Origin: an uncultured Pelagibacteraceae bacterium
GTDB lineage: Bacteria; Pseudomonadota; Alphaproteobacteria; Pelagibacterales; Pelagibacteraceae
DNA: 36,369 nt
Direction of reading: 5' to 3'
Assembly: GCA_902634845.1 (NCBI GenBank)
Contig: CACPLT010000005.1
Span: forward strand, 1-36,369
Made by a program: the position numbers and the translations under genes. This document shows, piece by piece, positions 16,290-26,045 of the stretch. Numbering within the stretch: the stretch's first letter is position 1; the number at the start of each line of letters is the position of its first letter. The notes under the pieces are model-generated. The model was given only the letters and a program-made list of their open reading frames with translations. It made no database searches and was not told the DNA's origin.

Positions 16290-16367
16290 ATGAGTTTAAA
16301 CAAAGCAGTTATAATTTTTTTTATATTAGTTTTTTTAGCGATACTATCACTTACATTTATTCTTTAA
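16290..16367 (+). CDS. 25-aa hydrophobic membrane micropeptide with perfect Shine-Dalgarno
   Basis: ATG (16290) to TAA (16365-16367), 25 codons: a short polar start MSLNKA and then an uninterrupted hydrophobic run (VIIFFILVFLAILSL and on) sufficient for one membrane span. AGGAGG (16281-16286) lies three bases before the ATG. Such an exact Shine-Dalgarno is rare in this window and is the main reason to accept the frame. It begins right after the tRNA-Arg CCA, so it is probably part of the tRNA transcript. It abuts the convergent uppP stop with no gap. Function unknown. Confidence 0.6.
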   Translation: MSLNKAVIIFFILVFLAILSLTFIL

Positions 16368-17129
16368 TTAGCCCTGGTATGCAAATATGAGAATTATTAC
16401 TCCAAGGACAATTCTGTATAAAACAAAAACATCTAAACTTGCTTTTTTTATATATCCTAAAAAAGCTACCATAGTTATGTAAGAAAAAATAAAAGATAAT
16501 ATAATACTTGAAAAATTTAATTTAACTATATCAAAACTTTCCGTCATATAAATCTTATACCCCCCGAAAACTGATACGGCTAATAACGTAGGGATAGATA
16601 ACAAAAATGAAATTCTTGCAGCATTAACTCTATCAAATTTAAGAAACCTTGCTGCCGTTATTGCTATTCCAGATCTACTTACTCCGGGTATTAAAGAAAA
16701 AATATGTAAAAAACCTATGATCAAAGCTGATTTAAGGCCTAGATTTATTTCAAGGCTTTTTTCATTTTCCATTTTATCTGAAAAATATAATAAAATTCCA
16801 AACAATACTGTTGTCCATCCTATTATTTTAAGTGATCTTAAATCATTAATAATTCCTGACTCAGCTATCAAATAACCGCTCAAAATAATTGGAAACGAAG
16901 CGATAATAATAAGCATAAAAATTTTTCTATATATAAAAAAGCTCAAAATTTCTCTCCTAAAGAATACAATTACCGCTAAAAATGAACCTATGTGCAGACT
17001 TACATTTAAGATCAAATCTTCACTGATAAAATTCATAAACTTCGAAAAAAGAATGATGTGAGAAGAAGAACTAATTGGAAGAAATTCAGTTATACCCTGG
17101 ACTAGTGAAAGAATGAGAATCTCTAACAT
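16368..17129 (-). CDS. uppP: Undecaprenyl-diphosphatase (UppP/BacA)
   Basis: Integral membrane phosphatase that recycles undecaprenyl pyrophosphate to the monophosphate carrier for peptidoglycan and surface glycans. QGITEFLPISSSSHI at residues 11-25 and LIPGVSRSGIAITAARFL near residue 150 are the two family signatures with the catalytic Glu, Ser and Arg residues. The 253 residues with about eight hydrophobic helices are close to the usual 260-275. Single gene, divergent from gltD across 168 bases. Confidence 0.95.
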   Translation of the reverse strand: MLEILILSLVQGITEFLPISSSSHIILFSKFMNFISEDLILNVSLHIGSFLAVIVFFRREILSFFIYRKIFMLIIIASFPIILSGYLIAESGIINDLRSLKIIGWTTVLFGILLYFSDKMENEKSLEINLGLKSALIIGFLHIFSLIPGVSRSGIAITAARFLKFDRVNAARISFLLSIPTLLAVSVFGGYKIYMTESFDIVKLNFSSIILSFIFSYITMVAFLGYIKKASLDVFVLYRIVLGVIILIFAYQG

Positions 17130-17297
17130 TCCTATGTTTAATAAACTTTAGATTGAATTCCAAAGATATAATTAAATGGCATACCAGCTATGCATAAAAA
17201 ATACCGCATAAAGCCTATTTATCAACAAATTTAAGTAAGTATTATTGACTTAAATAGTATTCCTTTTTTTTGTATTTTAGCCTAGAACACCAATGCT

Positions 17298-18743
17298 ATG
17301 AGTAAAAAAATGTTAAAATTTGTTAACTTAAATCAAGAAACCCCTGTCAAAAGACAAACTGACAGCAGGAAGAAAGATTTTAATGAGATTTATGATCAGT
17401 ACATAACAGATAAAGCGAAAGAGCAGTCGAGCAGATGCTCTCAATGTGGGGTTCCCTTTTGTCAAATTCATTGTCCTTTACAAAACAATATTCCAGATTG
17501 GTTGAAGCTTACAGCTGAGGGCAGACTAAAGGAAGCTTATGAAATATCTCAAAGCACAAATAACATGCCAGAAGTTTGTGGAAGAATTTGCCCTCAAGAT
17601 AGATTGTGTGAAGGAAACTGTGTTATCGAACAATCTGGGCATGGTACCGTCACAATAGGCTCTGTAGAAAAATATATTACAGATACTGCATGGGAAAAAG
17701 GCTGGATAAAACCAATAGAAATTTCAAAAGAGTTGAAAGAAAGTATTGGAATTATAGGCGCAGGACCTGCAGGTCTTGCATGCGCCGAAGAAATGAGGAA
17801 ATTTGGATACAAGGTAACCGTATACGATCGTTACGATAGACCTGGAGGATTATTAATTTACGGAATTCCAAATTTCAAATTGGAGAAATTCGTTGTTGAA
17901 AGAAGAACTAAGCTTTTAAAAGAAAGTGGAATTAAATTTGTTCAGAATTTTGAAGTTGGAAAAGATAAAACTTTAGAGGAGCTTAAATCAGAACATGACG
18001 CAATTCTTATTGCAACTGGCGTATACAAAGCGAGAGAAATTGACATACCAGGATCTAAACTAGAAAATATTTTTCCAGCAATGGATTTCTTAACTGCCTC
18101 AAATAAAAAAGGCCTAGGAGATAAAGTTGAATTATTCGATAATGGCACTTTAAACGCAGAAGGCAAAGATGTCGTTGTAATTGGCGGTGGAGATACAGCA
18201 ATGGATTGTGTCAGAACTGCAGTAAGACAAAAAGCAAAATCTGTTAAATGTTTGTACCGAAGAGATAAAGCCAATATGCCTGGTTCAGCAAGAGAAGTAG
18301 GAAATGCAGAAGAAGAGGGCGTTGATTTTGTTTGGTTAACAAGTCCCAAATCATTTATCGGAGATAAGAAGGTAAAAGAAGTAGAGGTGAGCAAAATGAA
18401 ACTTGGAGAACCTGATGCTTCTGGAAGAAGACGACCAGTGCCTGTTACAGATGGAGAATTTAAAATAAAAGCTGATTTAGTCATTAAATCTCTAGGTTTT
18501 GATCCAGAAAATATTCCAAAATTATTTAATAGTGAAGATCTTGTAATTTCAAAATGGGGGACAATTAAAATTGATTTAAAAACGATGCAGACTAATATTG
18601 AAGGCGTATTTGCTGCAGGAGATATTGTAAGAGGTGCATCCTTAGTTGTATGGGCAATCAAAGACGGAAGAGATGCAGCTGAACAAATGGATAAATATAT
18701 TTCAACAAAAAGACAAAAAACAAAAAAGGAATTTGCTGCATGA
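17298..18743 (+). CDS. gltD: Glutamate synthase (NADPH) small subunit
   Basis: Beta subunit of GOGAT; takes electrons from NADPH through FAD and passes them to GltB for glutamate formation. The N-terminal Fe-S motif has Cys47, Cys50, Cys55 and Cys59 (CSQCGVPFCQIHCP), with a second Cys set in CGRICPQDRLCEGNC. FAD binding is at IGIIGAGPAGLACAEEM, NADPH binding at VVVIGGGDTAMDCVRTA, and the closing FAD motif at GVFAAGDIVRGASLVVWA. Length 481 is typical. Its TGA overlaps the ATG of gltB (ATGA, 18740-18743), ensuring coupled synthesis. The order gltD then gltB is the reverse of the E. coli gltBD order. Confidence 0.96.
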   Translation: MSKKMLKFVNLNQETPVKRQTDSRKKDFNEIYDQYITDKAKEQSSRCSQCGVPFCQIHCPLQNNIPDWLKLTAEGRLKEAYEISQSTNNMPEVCGRICPQDRLCEGNCVIEQSGHGTVTIGSVEKYITDTAWEKGWIKPIEISKELKESIGIIGAGPAGLACAEEMRKFGYKVTVYDRYDRPGGLLIYGIPNFKLEKFVVERRTKLLKESGIKFVQNFEVGKDKTLEELKSEHDAILIATGVYKAREIDIPGSKLENIFPAMDFLTASNKKGLGDKVELFDNGTLNAEGKDVVVIGGGDTAMDCVRTAVRQKAKSVKCLYRRDKANMPGSAREVGNAEEEGVDFVWLTSPKSFIGDKKVKEVEVSKMKLGEPDASGRRRPVPVTDGEFKIKADLVIKSLGFDPENIPKLFNSEDLVISKWGTIKIDLKTMQTNIEGVFAAGDIVRGASLVVWAIKDGRDAAEQMDKYISTKRQKTKKEFAA

Positions 18744-21700
18744 AGAACAATTATTTAAAAAATAAAAAATTGCTCTCAGAGAACAATTCTTACGACCCAT
18801 CGTTGGAACATGAAGCATGTGGCGTAGGATTAGTAGCAACTACTGATGGAAAAAAAAGTCGTAAAGTAGTTGAGTACGGTATCGAAGCATTAAAAGCTGT
18901 TTGGCACAGAGGTGCTGTTGACGCAGATGGGAAATCAGGAGATGGAGCTGGTATCAAACTTGAAATCTCTCCAGAATTTTTTATTCAAAAAATATTAGAG
19001 ACTGGACATAAACATAACGAAGATAAAAGAATTTGTGTAGGTATGGTGTTTATGCCCCGTAATGACTATGCAGATCAAGAAAAATGTAGATCAATTATTG
19101 AAAAGGTTTTGCTTAACAAAAATTATTATATTTATGGTTGGAGGCAAGTTCCTGTTAATTCCAAAGTTCTAGGACCAACGGCAGAGTCAAATCGACCAGA
19201 GATTGCTCAGGTGTTATTTAGGAAAAATGAGGTAATAAAAACGAATGATTTAGAGCGTGATTTATATGAAGCAAGAAAAAAAATCGAGAAACTTGCCAGG
19301 GAAAACCAGCTTAATAACTTTTATATTTGTTCATTGAGCTCAAGATCCATAGTTTATAAAGGAATGTTTTTGGCCGAGTCTTTAGCTGACTTTTACTTAG
19401 ATTTAAATGATAAAAGTTTTAAATCTAGATTTGCTATTTTTCATCAAAGATATTCAACAAATACTTTCCCTAGCTGGGATTTAGCTCAACCTTTCAGAAC
19501 TCTGGCACATAACGGTGAAATAAATACTTTGAAAGGAAATGTGAACTGGATGCGAATTCATGAGCAGGACATGACTAGCAAACTATTTAAAAATATTGAA
19601 GACTTAAAACCAGTTATAATTCCAGGAAATTCAGACTCAGCTTCACTGGACAATGTATTTGAGTTATTAACTCATTCAGGAAAACTTGCTCCATTAATAA
19701 AATTAATGATGATACCTGACGCCTGGTCGAAAAGAAGCAAAACAGTTCCTAAACATCATCAACAATTATTTAACTTTTTAAACAGCACAATTGAACCTTG
19801 GGATGGCCCAGCTGCAATTTGTGCAACAGACGCTAAATGGGTTTTAGCAGCTGTAGATAGAAATGGATTAAGACCGTTAAGATACTCAATTACTTCCGAT
19901 GGTTTAATATTTGCAGGATCAGAAACTGGAATGATAAAAATACCAGAGGACAACATAATTAAAAAAGGGAGACTAGGTCCAGGTGAGTTAATTGCAGTAG
20001 ATTTAAAAGAAGGAAAACTTTATCAAGATAAAGAGATTAAGGATTATGTTTCAAAAGAATACAAGCAATTTAATAGTCAGATAGTTGACTTAGATAAAAG
20101 ATTAAAAGTTAGCGACGAGGAGGTAAATTTTTCAGGTAACGAACTCAGAAGAAGACAATACTTATCTGGCTATAGTATCGAAGATTTAGAGCTTATTCTG
20201 CACCCAATGGTAGAAGAGGGAAAAGAAGCAACTGGATCTATGGGCGATGATACTCCTGTAGCTGTTTTATCTAGTCACTTTAGACCTATATCACATTATT
20301 TCAGACAAAATTTTAGTCAAGTTACCAATCCACCAATAGACTCTCTCAGAGAAAATAAAGTCATGAGCTTGAAAACTAGGTTTGGAAATCTAGGAAATAT
20401 CTTAGACTTTAATAATCTCACGCAGGAAGACATTTTTGTTTTGGATAGTCCAATACTAACTAATTCCCAATTAAAAAAATTTAAAAAACTTTTTTCAAAA
20501 AAAGTTAAAATTATTGATTGCACATTTAATATTAAAGAAACTTTAAAAGATAATTTAAAAAGAGTTCAAGAGGAAACAGAAATTGCAGTTAGAGAAGGCA
20601 GCACAACTTTGATATTAAGTGATAAAAATATTTCTGAAAAAAGGGCAAATATTCCAATGGCTCTAGCTGTTGGAGCAATAAATTCTAATTTAGTCAATCT
20701 TGGACTAAGAGGATACTGCTCACTAAATGTTGAAACTTCAGAGACTCTCGACACACACTCTTTTGCGGTATTAATAGGAGTTGGAGCGACAACAGTAAAC
20801 CCATACTTGACAATTGATAGCATTAATCAAAGATTTGAAAAAAATTTATTTGGAAAATTAAAATTTAACGAATGTGTAGAAAGATTTAAGGGTTCAATTG
20901 AAAACGGTTTATTAAAGATTATGTCTAAGATGGGAATTTCAGTAATTAGCTCTTATAGAGGTGGATGCAACTTTGAAACTGTTGGATTAAGTAGAGCTTT
21001 AGTAGCAGATTATTTTCCTGGAATGATTTCAAGAATATCTGGCATTGGATTAATTGGGATAGAAAAAAAAATTAAAGAAATTCATGAAAAAGCCTATAAA
21101 AAAGATGTCCAAATATTACCAATTGGGGGAATATATAAGTATAGAAAAACTGGAGAAAACCATCAATTTCAAGGAAAACTAATTCACACATTACAACATG
21201 CCGTAACAGTCGGCTCTTACGAAACGTTTAAAAAATATACAGATGGTATTAATAATATGTCTCCAGTTAATTTGAGAGACCTTTTAGATTTTAAAAAATC
21301 AAATGATCCAATTGATATTAAAGAAGTTGAGCCTATAGAAAATCTAACTAAAAGGTTTGGTAGCGGGAGCATGTCCCATGGTGCTTTGTCCGCAGAGGCC
21401 CATGAAACATTAGCTGTTGGTATGAATAGAGTTAAAGGCGCCTCTTGCAGTGGTGAAGGTGGTGAAGACTCTGCTAGATTTAAAATTCAAGAAAATGGAG
21501 ATAGCGCAAATTCTAGAGTTAAACAAGTCGCCTCAGCAAGATTTGGAGTGACTATTGATTATCTAAATAATTGTAATGAAATTGAAATTAAAATTGCTCA
21601 AGGTGCTAAACCAGGAGAAGGTGGGCAGTTACCAGGATTTAAGGTTACAAAAGAAATAGCTAGATTAAGACACTCAACACCAGGCGTAACTCTTATCTCA

Positions 21701-23242
21701 CCACCACCACATCATGATATTTATTCAATAGAGGATTTAGCCCAGCTAATTTATGATTTAAAACAAATAAATCCTAATGCCAGAATAGGTGTTAAACTAG
21801 TAGCCGCAACAGGAATTGGAACAATTGCTGCAGGGGTGGCCAAAGCTAAAGCGGACGTGATTCTAATTTCTGGCCACTCAGGGGGGACAGGGGCTAGTCC
21901 ACAAACTAGTGTTAAATATGCAGGTATTCCTTGGGAGATGGGATTAACTGAGGCTAATCAGATTTTAACATTAAATAACTTAAGACACAAAGTTACTTTA
22001 AGAACAGATGGCGGAATTAAAACAGGTAGAGACGTTGTTATTGCTGCAATGATGGGGGCAGAGGAATTTGGAATGGGCACTTCATCTTTAATTGCAATGG
22101 GATGTATAATGGTAAGACAGTGTCACTCTAATACTTGCCCGGTTGGGGTCTGTTCTCAAGATGAGGAATTAAGGAAAAAATTTACCGGAACGCCAGAGAA
22201 AGTCGTCAATTTTTTTAGATTTGTTGCAGAAGAAGTTAGAGAGATTTTAGCTAAATTAGGATTTAAAAATCTAAATGAAATAATCGGAAGGACTGACCTC
22301 CTTAAACAAGTAAGCAGAGGCTCATCAAATTTAGATGATTTAGATTTGAATCCATTATTAGTAAAAACTGATCCTGGTGAAAATACTAGATATTGTAAGA
22401 AAAGAGATATTAATGCTGTCCCGGATACTTTAGACGAAAAAATTTGGACAGATATTAAAAATAAAATTGTTAAGGATAAAATAATTGAATGTGAATACGA
22501 TGTTGAAAATACACATAGAGCGGTAGGAACTAGATTATCTCACTATGTTTATAAGAAATTTGGAAATAATGCCTTAGCGGAGAACACTGTTATCGTTAAA
22601 TTAAATGGTTCTGCAGGTCAATCACTGGGAGCTTTTTTAGCTAAAGGAATTAAGATAATTGTCAACGGTGACTCTAACGACTACGTTGGAAAAGGATTGT
22701 CAGGAGGAACAATAATAGTTAAGCCAGTCAATAATAGTAATTTAATTTCAAATCAAAACGCAATTATAGGAAACACAGTTTTATATGGAGCTACAAATGG
22801 CAAACTTTATGCATCAGGTAAAGCTGGTGAAAGATTTGCTGTTAGAAATTCTGGTGGGTTAGCAGTGGTAGAGGGATGTGGATCAAATGGGTGTGAATAT
22901 ATGACCGGAGGAAAAGTAGTTATTCTTGGCGATGTGGGAGATAACTTCGCTGCAGGTATGACAGGCGGAATGGCATTTATTTATGATCCTAATAAAAAGT
23001 TTGAAAACTATGTAAATCCTCAATCTGTTATTTGGCAAAACGTAGAAACAGACTACTGGAAAAAATATTTAAAAGATTTAATATTTGAATTTAGCAAAGA
23101 GACTAACTCAAAAATTTCAAAAAAGATCATTAGCAATTATGAAAATGAACTAAAAAACTTCATTCAAGTTTGTCCCATAGAAATGCTGGATAAATTAGAT
23201 CATCCTATCTCATTAAAAGAATTTAAGTCAAAATCAGCCTGA
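18740..23242 (+). CDS. gltB: Glutamate synthase large subunit
   Basis: Alpha subunit of GOGAT: hydrolyses glutamine and channels ammonia to 2-oxoglutarate to make glutamate, the main ammonium-assimilation exit together with glutamine synthetase. The class II amidotransferase nucleophile is Cys27 (HEACGVG), after a 26-residue propeptide. The FMN/synthase domain includes GSMSHGALSAEAHETLA and GQLPGFKVTKEIARLRHSTP. The 3Fe-4S motif is in MVRQCHSNTCPVGVC. The C-terminal GXGXG beta-helix has repeated glycine motifs such as MTGGKVVILGDVGDNFAAGM. 1500 residues, full length. Confidence 0.97.
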   Translation: MKNNYLKNKKLLSENNSYDPSLEHEACGVGLVATTDGKKSRKVVEYGIEALKAVWHRGAVDADGKSGDGAGIKLEISPEFFIQKILETGHKHNEDKRICVGMVFMPRNDYADQEKCRSIIEKVLLNKNYYIYGWRQVPVNSKVLGPTAESNRPEIAQVLFRKNEVIKTNDLERDLYEARKKIEKLARENQLNNFYICSLSSRSIVYKGMFLAESLADFYLDLNDKSFKSRFAIFHQRYSTNTFPSWDLAQPFRTLAHNGEINTLKGNVNWMRIHEQDMTSKLFKNIEDLKPVIIPGNSDSASLDNVFELLTHSGKLAPLIKLMMIPDAWSKRSKTVPKHHQQLFNFLNSTIEPWDGPAAICATDAKWVLAAVDRNGLRPLRYSITSDGLIFAGSETGMIKIPEDNIIKKGRLGPGELIAVDLKEGKLYQDKEIKDYVSKEYKQFNSQIVDLDKRLKVSDEEVNFSGNELRRRQYLSGYSIEDLELILHPMVEEGKEATGSMGDDTPVAVLSSHFRPISHYFRQNFSQVTNPPIDSLRENKVMSLKTRFGNLGNILDFNNLTQEDIFVLDSPILTNSQLKKFKKLFSKKVKIIDCTFNIKETLKDNLKRVQEETEIAVREGSTTLILSDKNISEKRANIPMALAVGAINSNLVNLGLRGYCSLNVETSETLDTHSFAVLIGVGATTVNPYLTIDSINQRFEKNLFGKLKFNECVERFKGSIENGLLKIMSKMGISVISSYRGGCNFETVGLSRALVADYFPGMISRISGIGLIGIEKKIKEIHEKAYKKDVQILPIGGIYKYRKTGENHQFQGKLIHTLQHAVTVGSYETFKKYTDGINNMSPVNLRDLLDFKKSNDPIDIKEVEPIENLTKRFGSGSMSHGALSAEAHETLAVGMNRVKGASCSGEGGEDSARFKIQENGDSANSRVKQVASARFGVTIDYLNNCNEIEIKIAQGAKPGEGGQLPGFKVTKEIARLRHSTPGVTLISPPPHHDIYSIEDLAQLIYDLKQINPNARIGVKLVAATGIGTIAAGVAKAKADVILISGHSGGTGASPQTSVKYAGIPWEMGLTEANQILTLNNLRHKVTLRTDGGIKTGRDVVIAAMMGAEEFGMGTSSLIAMGCIMVRQCHSNTCPVGVCSQDEELRKKFTGTPEKVVNFFRFVAEEVREILAKLGFKNLNEIIGRTDLLKQVSRGSSNLDDLDLNPLLVKTDPGENTRYCKKRDINAVPDTLDEKIWTDIKNKIVKDKIIECEYDVENTHRAVGTRLSHYVYKKFGNNALAENTVIVKLNGSAGQSLGAFLAKGIKIIVNGDSNDYVGKGLSGGTIIVKPVNNSNLISNQNAIIGNTVLYGATNGKLYASGKAGERFAVRNSGGLAVVEGCGSNGCEYMTGGKVVILGDVGDNFAAGMTGGMAFIYDPNKKFENYVNPQSVIWQNVETDYWKKYLKDLIFEFSKETNSKISKKIISNYENELKNFIQVCPIEMLDKLDHPISLKEFKSKSA

Positions 23243-23244
23243 TA

Positions 23245-24114
23245 ATGAATAAAGAAAGATTTTTTTTTTTTGGATTTGGTCAAACTGCTAGGTATCTAAT
23301 AAAAAATTTAGAGCAATCAAAAAAAAAATTCAGCTTTACTGCTACTAATACAAAAAAAACAACTTTGAAGACTTTCGGTAAAAAAAAGTTTTTATCCTTT
23401 AAGTTCAAAGATAATCTTTACGATAAAAAATTAATCAAAATATTATCTGAAGCTGATTACATTTTAATATCTATCCCGCCACAAAAAAAAAGAGATTTAG
23501 TTCTAAAAATTTTTAGCAAATTTTTAAAAAAATCAAAGTTTAAAAAACTTATTTATCTATCCGCAACAAGCGTTTATGGAAATCATAACGGAAAATGGGT
23601 TAATGAAAATTCAAAATTGAAAGGAAATACTAAATTTGGTTTAGGTAGAAAAATTGTTGAAAAGTCTTGGATTAAATTTAGAGATCTATACAAGTTAGAT
23701 ATAAATATTCTACGTGTTTCAGGAATCTATTCAAAAGAGAGCAACGTATTAAAAAAAATTTCCAAAAAGAGCATTTATGTTAAAGAGAAAAAATATTTCT
23801 CAAGAATAAGAATAGAAGATTTAGCACAAATTATTAAAAAGATGTTTTATTCTCAAAAAAGCTCACTAATACTAAACGCTTCTGATGATAAGCCAGCAAC
23901 AAACATAGAAGTAGCCAATTTTGCTGCTAAACTTTTAAAAATAAAAAATTTAAAGCCGATGCCTATATCCAATTTTAAAAATAAAATGATAAAAGAATTT
24001 TATAAAGACTCGAAAAAGGTGAGTAATAAAAAAATGAAAAATAAATTACTCATTAAATTGAAATATCCTACTTATAAAGAAGGATTAAGAAATATTTTTA
24101 ATAATTCTCGATAA
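23245..24114 (+). CDS. SDR-family NAD(P)-dependent epimerase/dehydratase-like protein
   Basis: A 289-residue Rossmann-fold protein. FFGFGQTARYLIKNL at the start is the nucleotide-binding GxGxxA turn; YLSATSVYGNHNGKWVNE (near 110-127) and NILRVSGIYS resemble the atypical/extended SDR group that includes YeeZ. A sugar-nucleotide or redox role is possible but unproven. It starts two bases after the gltB stop, suggesting co-transcription with GOGAT. Codons 6-9 are a 12-T tract (23260-23271) encoding Phe-Phe-Phe-Phe, a slippage-prone spot. Its last 30 bases overlap the convergent hydrolase. Confidence 0.75.
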   Translation: MNKERFFFFGFGQTARYLIKNLEQSKKKFSFTATNTKKTTLKTFGKKKFLSFKFKDNLYDKKLIKILSEADYILISIPPQKKRDLVLKIFSKFLKKSKFKKLIYLSATSVYGNHNGKWVNENSKLKGNTKFGLGRKIVEKSWIKFRDLYKLDINILRVSGIYSKESNVLKKISKKSIYVKEKKYFSRIRIEDLAQIIKKMFYSQKSSLILNASDDKPATNIEVANFAAKLLKIKNLKPMPISNFKNKMIKEFYKDSKKVSNKKMKNKLLIKLKYPTYKEGLRNIFNNSR

Positions 24115-24849
24115 CTCACTCTTCATTTTTTTTAGATACCTTGTGTCTGAGAGACTATGATCTCCATTTCTGAAAATAACCAATTTTTTATTTGCTTTTT
24201 TAAAAATTGATAACACTTTTCTTGAAAAAGAAACCGGAACTACTTCATCTTTTTTTCCATGAAACATAGAGATATGAATTCTTTTAAATATTTTTTTTGA
24301 GAAAACTTTGTTTTTTCTTCCATCTTTGATTAATTGATGTGAGATAGGATATTGATATTTTGTTTTATCCCCATGATTAATTGTAGTTATACCTTTTTTT
24401 ATTATTTCTTTTTTTATCTTTTTTGGAAATTTCTTCCACATTAACCTATCTAAAAATTCTGGAGCTGAGCCAATCCCAATCATACCTACAATTTGATTTT
24501 TAAAAAATTTAAATTGGTTGAGCGCTATCCATGCTCCCATACTCGAGCCAATTATTAAAAATTTATTTTTTTTAACTATTTTTTTAATTAATTTTTTAGC
24601 ATCCTCAGTCCATAAACTTATGTTTCCTTCAATAAATTTTCCTGAGGATTTTCCATGACCGGAATATTCAATTGCTAAAAAACCAATTTGGTTTTTATTA
24701 GCAAACGAACGAAAAGAATTTGGTTTTTTTCCCTCTATATCGGACATAAAGCCAGGTAAAAAAACTATATAAGGATTTTTACTAAAATTATTGGTTAAAT
24801 ATCTTAGCTTTCTATATCTTGAGATATTGTAGTACTTAAATTTTTTCAT
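24085..24849 (-). CDS. Alpha/beta-hydrolase fold protein
   Basis: A 254-residue cytosolic alpha/beta hydrolase. The nucleophile elbow GSSMGAWIAL has Ser103; HGKKDEVVP carries the likely acid near 197; GDHSLSD carries His231. FLPGFMSDIEGKK provides the oxyanion-hole region. The ordering is standard for serine hydrolases of the alphaproteobacterial esterase/peptidase-like group; the substrate is not known. The 3' end overlaps the SDR gene by 30 bases on the opposite strand. The start is 38 bases from the divergent glycosyltransferase start, so the two promoters must overlap. Confidence 0.82.
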   Translation of the reverse strand: MKKFKYYNISRYRKLRYLTNNFSKNPYIVFLPGFMSDIEGKKPNSFRSFANKNQIGFLAIEYSGHGKSSGKFIEGNISLWTEDAKKLIKKIVKKNKFLIIGSSMGAWIALNQFKFFKNQIVGMIGIGSAPEFLDRLMWKKFPKKIKKEIIKKGITTINHGDKTKYQYPISHQLIKDGRKNKVFSKKIFKRIHISMFHGKKDEVVPVSFSRKVLSIFKKANKKLVIFRNGDHSLSDTRYLKKMKSELSRIIKNIS

Positions 24850-24887
24850 ATTAAGTTCTTAAAGTTAATATTATATTATCTTAACAT

Positions 24888-26045
24888 ATGGCATCTAATT
24901 TTAAAGTAATGCAAGTTATTCCAAAACTGGGTTATGGAGGTGCCGAAACCGGCTGTTATGATGTGGCACATTTTTTAGCAGAAAAAGAATGCAAATCAAT
25001 AATAGTTACAAGCGGTGGACCTTTGCTAAAATATGTCAGAAAAAAAAAAGTAAAAGTAATTAAGTTACCAGTCCATCTAAAAAATCCATTCGCTATAATA
25101 TTTAATACTTTAGCATTAATATTATTACAAATTTTTTATAGAATTGATATTGTCCATGCGAGAAGTAGGGCTCCAGCCTGGTCATGTTATTGGTCAACAT
25201 TTTTCACACGAAGGAAATTCGTCACCACTTTTCATGGAACCTATAACTTTAAGAATAAATTTAAAAAGTTTTATAATAGCGTAATGTTAAAATCTAAATT
25301 AACAATTGCCGGATCGAATTTTATTTTCAATCATATTAATGAAAATTATGAAAACTATTTAAACTACAAGAATAAACTTTTAGTAATTTTTAGAGGTATA
25401 AATTTAAATTATTATGACCCTAAAAGCATATCGGACATTAAACTTTTAAAATTAAAAAAAGAGTGGGGTGTTGAAGATGATAAATTTAAGGTCCTTTTGC
25501 CTGGCAGATTAACTTCTTGGAAGGGACAATTAAATTTTATTGAAGCTCTAAATATTCTGATTGAAGACTATAAAAACGATAAATTTCAAGCAATTATTTT
25601 AGGTTCTGACCAAGGAAGGAATGTATACAAAAAAAAACTTCAAAGTCTTGTGGACAGATACAATATAAAAAAAAAAATATTATTTATTGAGCACTGTAAA
25701 GAAATGCCATTGGCCTATGCAGTAGCAGATATTGTAGTTTCGAGCTCAATCGAACCAGAGGCTTTTGGAAGAATAGCTGTTGAAGCTCAAGCTATGCAAA
25801 AGCCTATAATTGCAACTAAATTAGGAGGATCGATGGAAACAATAGTTAATAATAAAACAGGTATACTATATAAGTTTGACGATCCTAGAGAATTAGCTAA
25901 AAATATAAATTCTTTTATGGAAACAGATAAATTGGCATTGAATATAATGGGAGTTGAGGGTAGAAAAAACGTAGTGAAAAAATTTGATGTAGAAAAAATG
26001 TGTCAAAGTACTTTTAATGAGTACAAAAAGCTTCTTAAATTATAA
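24888..26045 (+). CDS. Glycosyltransferase family 4
   Basis: A 385-residue GT-B glycosyltransferase using a nucleotide sugar, probably for lipopolysaccharide or other surface glycan. The N-terminal acceptor domain starts VMQVIPKLGYGGAETGCYDV. The donor domain has LLPGRLTSWKGQLNFIEAL and SSSIEPEAFGRIAVEAQAM, the E-x7-E motif of GT4, followed by IIATKLGGSMETI. No signal peptide. Its TAA overlaps the thrS ATG by one base (TAATG at 26043-26047), so a glycan gene sits translationally coupled at the head of the translation operon. Confidence 0.88.
   Translation: MASNFKVMQVIPKLGYGGAETGCYDVAHFLAEKECKSIIVTSGGPLLKYVRKKKVKVIKLPVHLKNPFAIIFNTLALILLQIFYRIDIVHARSRAPAWSCYWSTFFTRRKFVTTFHGTYNFKNKFKKFYNSVMLKSKLTIAGSNFIFNHINENYENYLNYKNKLLVIFRGINLNYYDPKSISDIKLLKLKKEWGVEDDKFKVLLPGRLTSWKGQLNFIEALNILIEDYKNDKFQAIILGSDQGRNVYKKKLQSLVDRYNIKKKILFIEHCKEMPLAYAVADIVVSSSIEPEAFGRIAVEAQAMQKPIIATKLGGSMETIVNNKTGILYKFDDPRELAKNINSFMETDKLALNIMGVEGRKNVVKKFDVEKMCQSTFNEYKKLLKL

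Noticed and set aside
17174..17192. Small inverted repeat GCATA...TATGC between uppP and gltD
   Set aside because: Only five base pairs and no T-run or known operator pattern; expected by chance in this much sequence.
17245..17278. TTGACT as a -35 for gltD
   Set aside because: No acceptable -10 at 16-18 bases; TATTTT at 17273 is 22 bases away, so I did not annotate a promoter.
17942..18661. 239-codon open frame on the minus strand inside gltD
   Set aside because: It is antisense to a clear full-length gltD and its Ser/Pro-rich translation matches nothing recognisable; a shadow frame.
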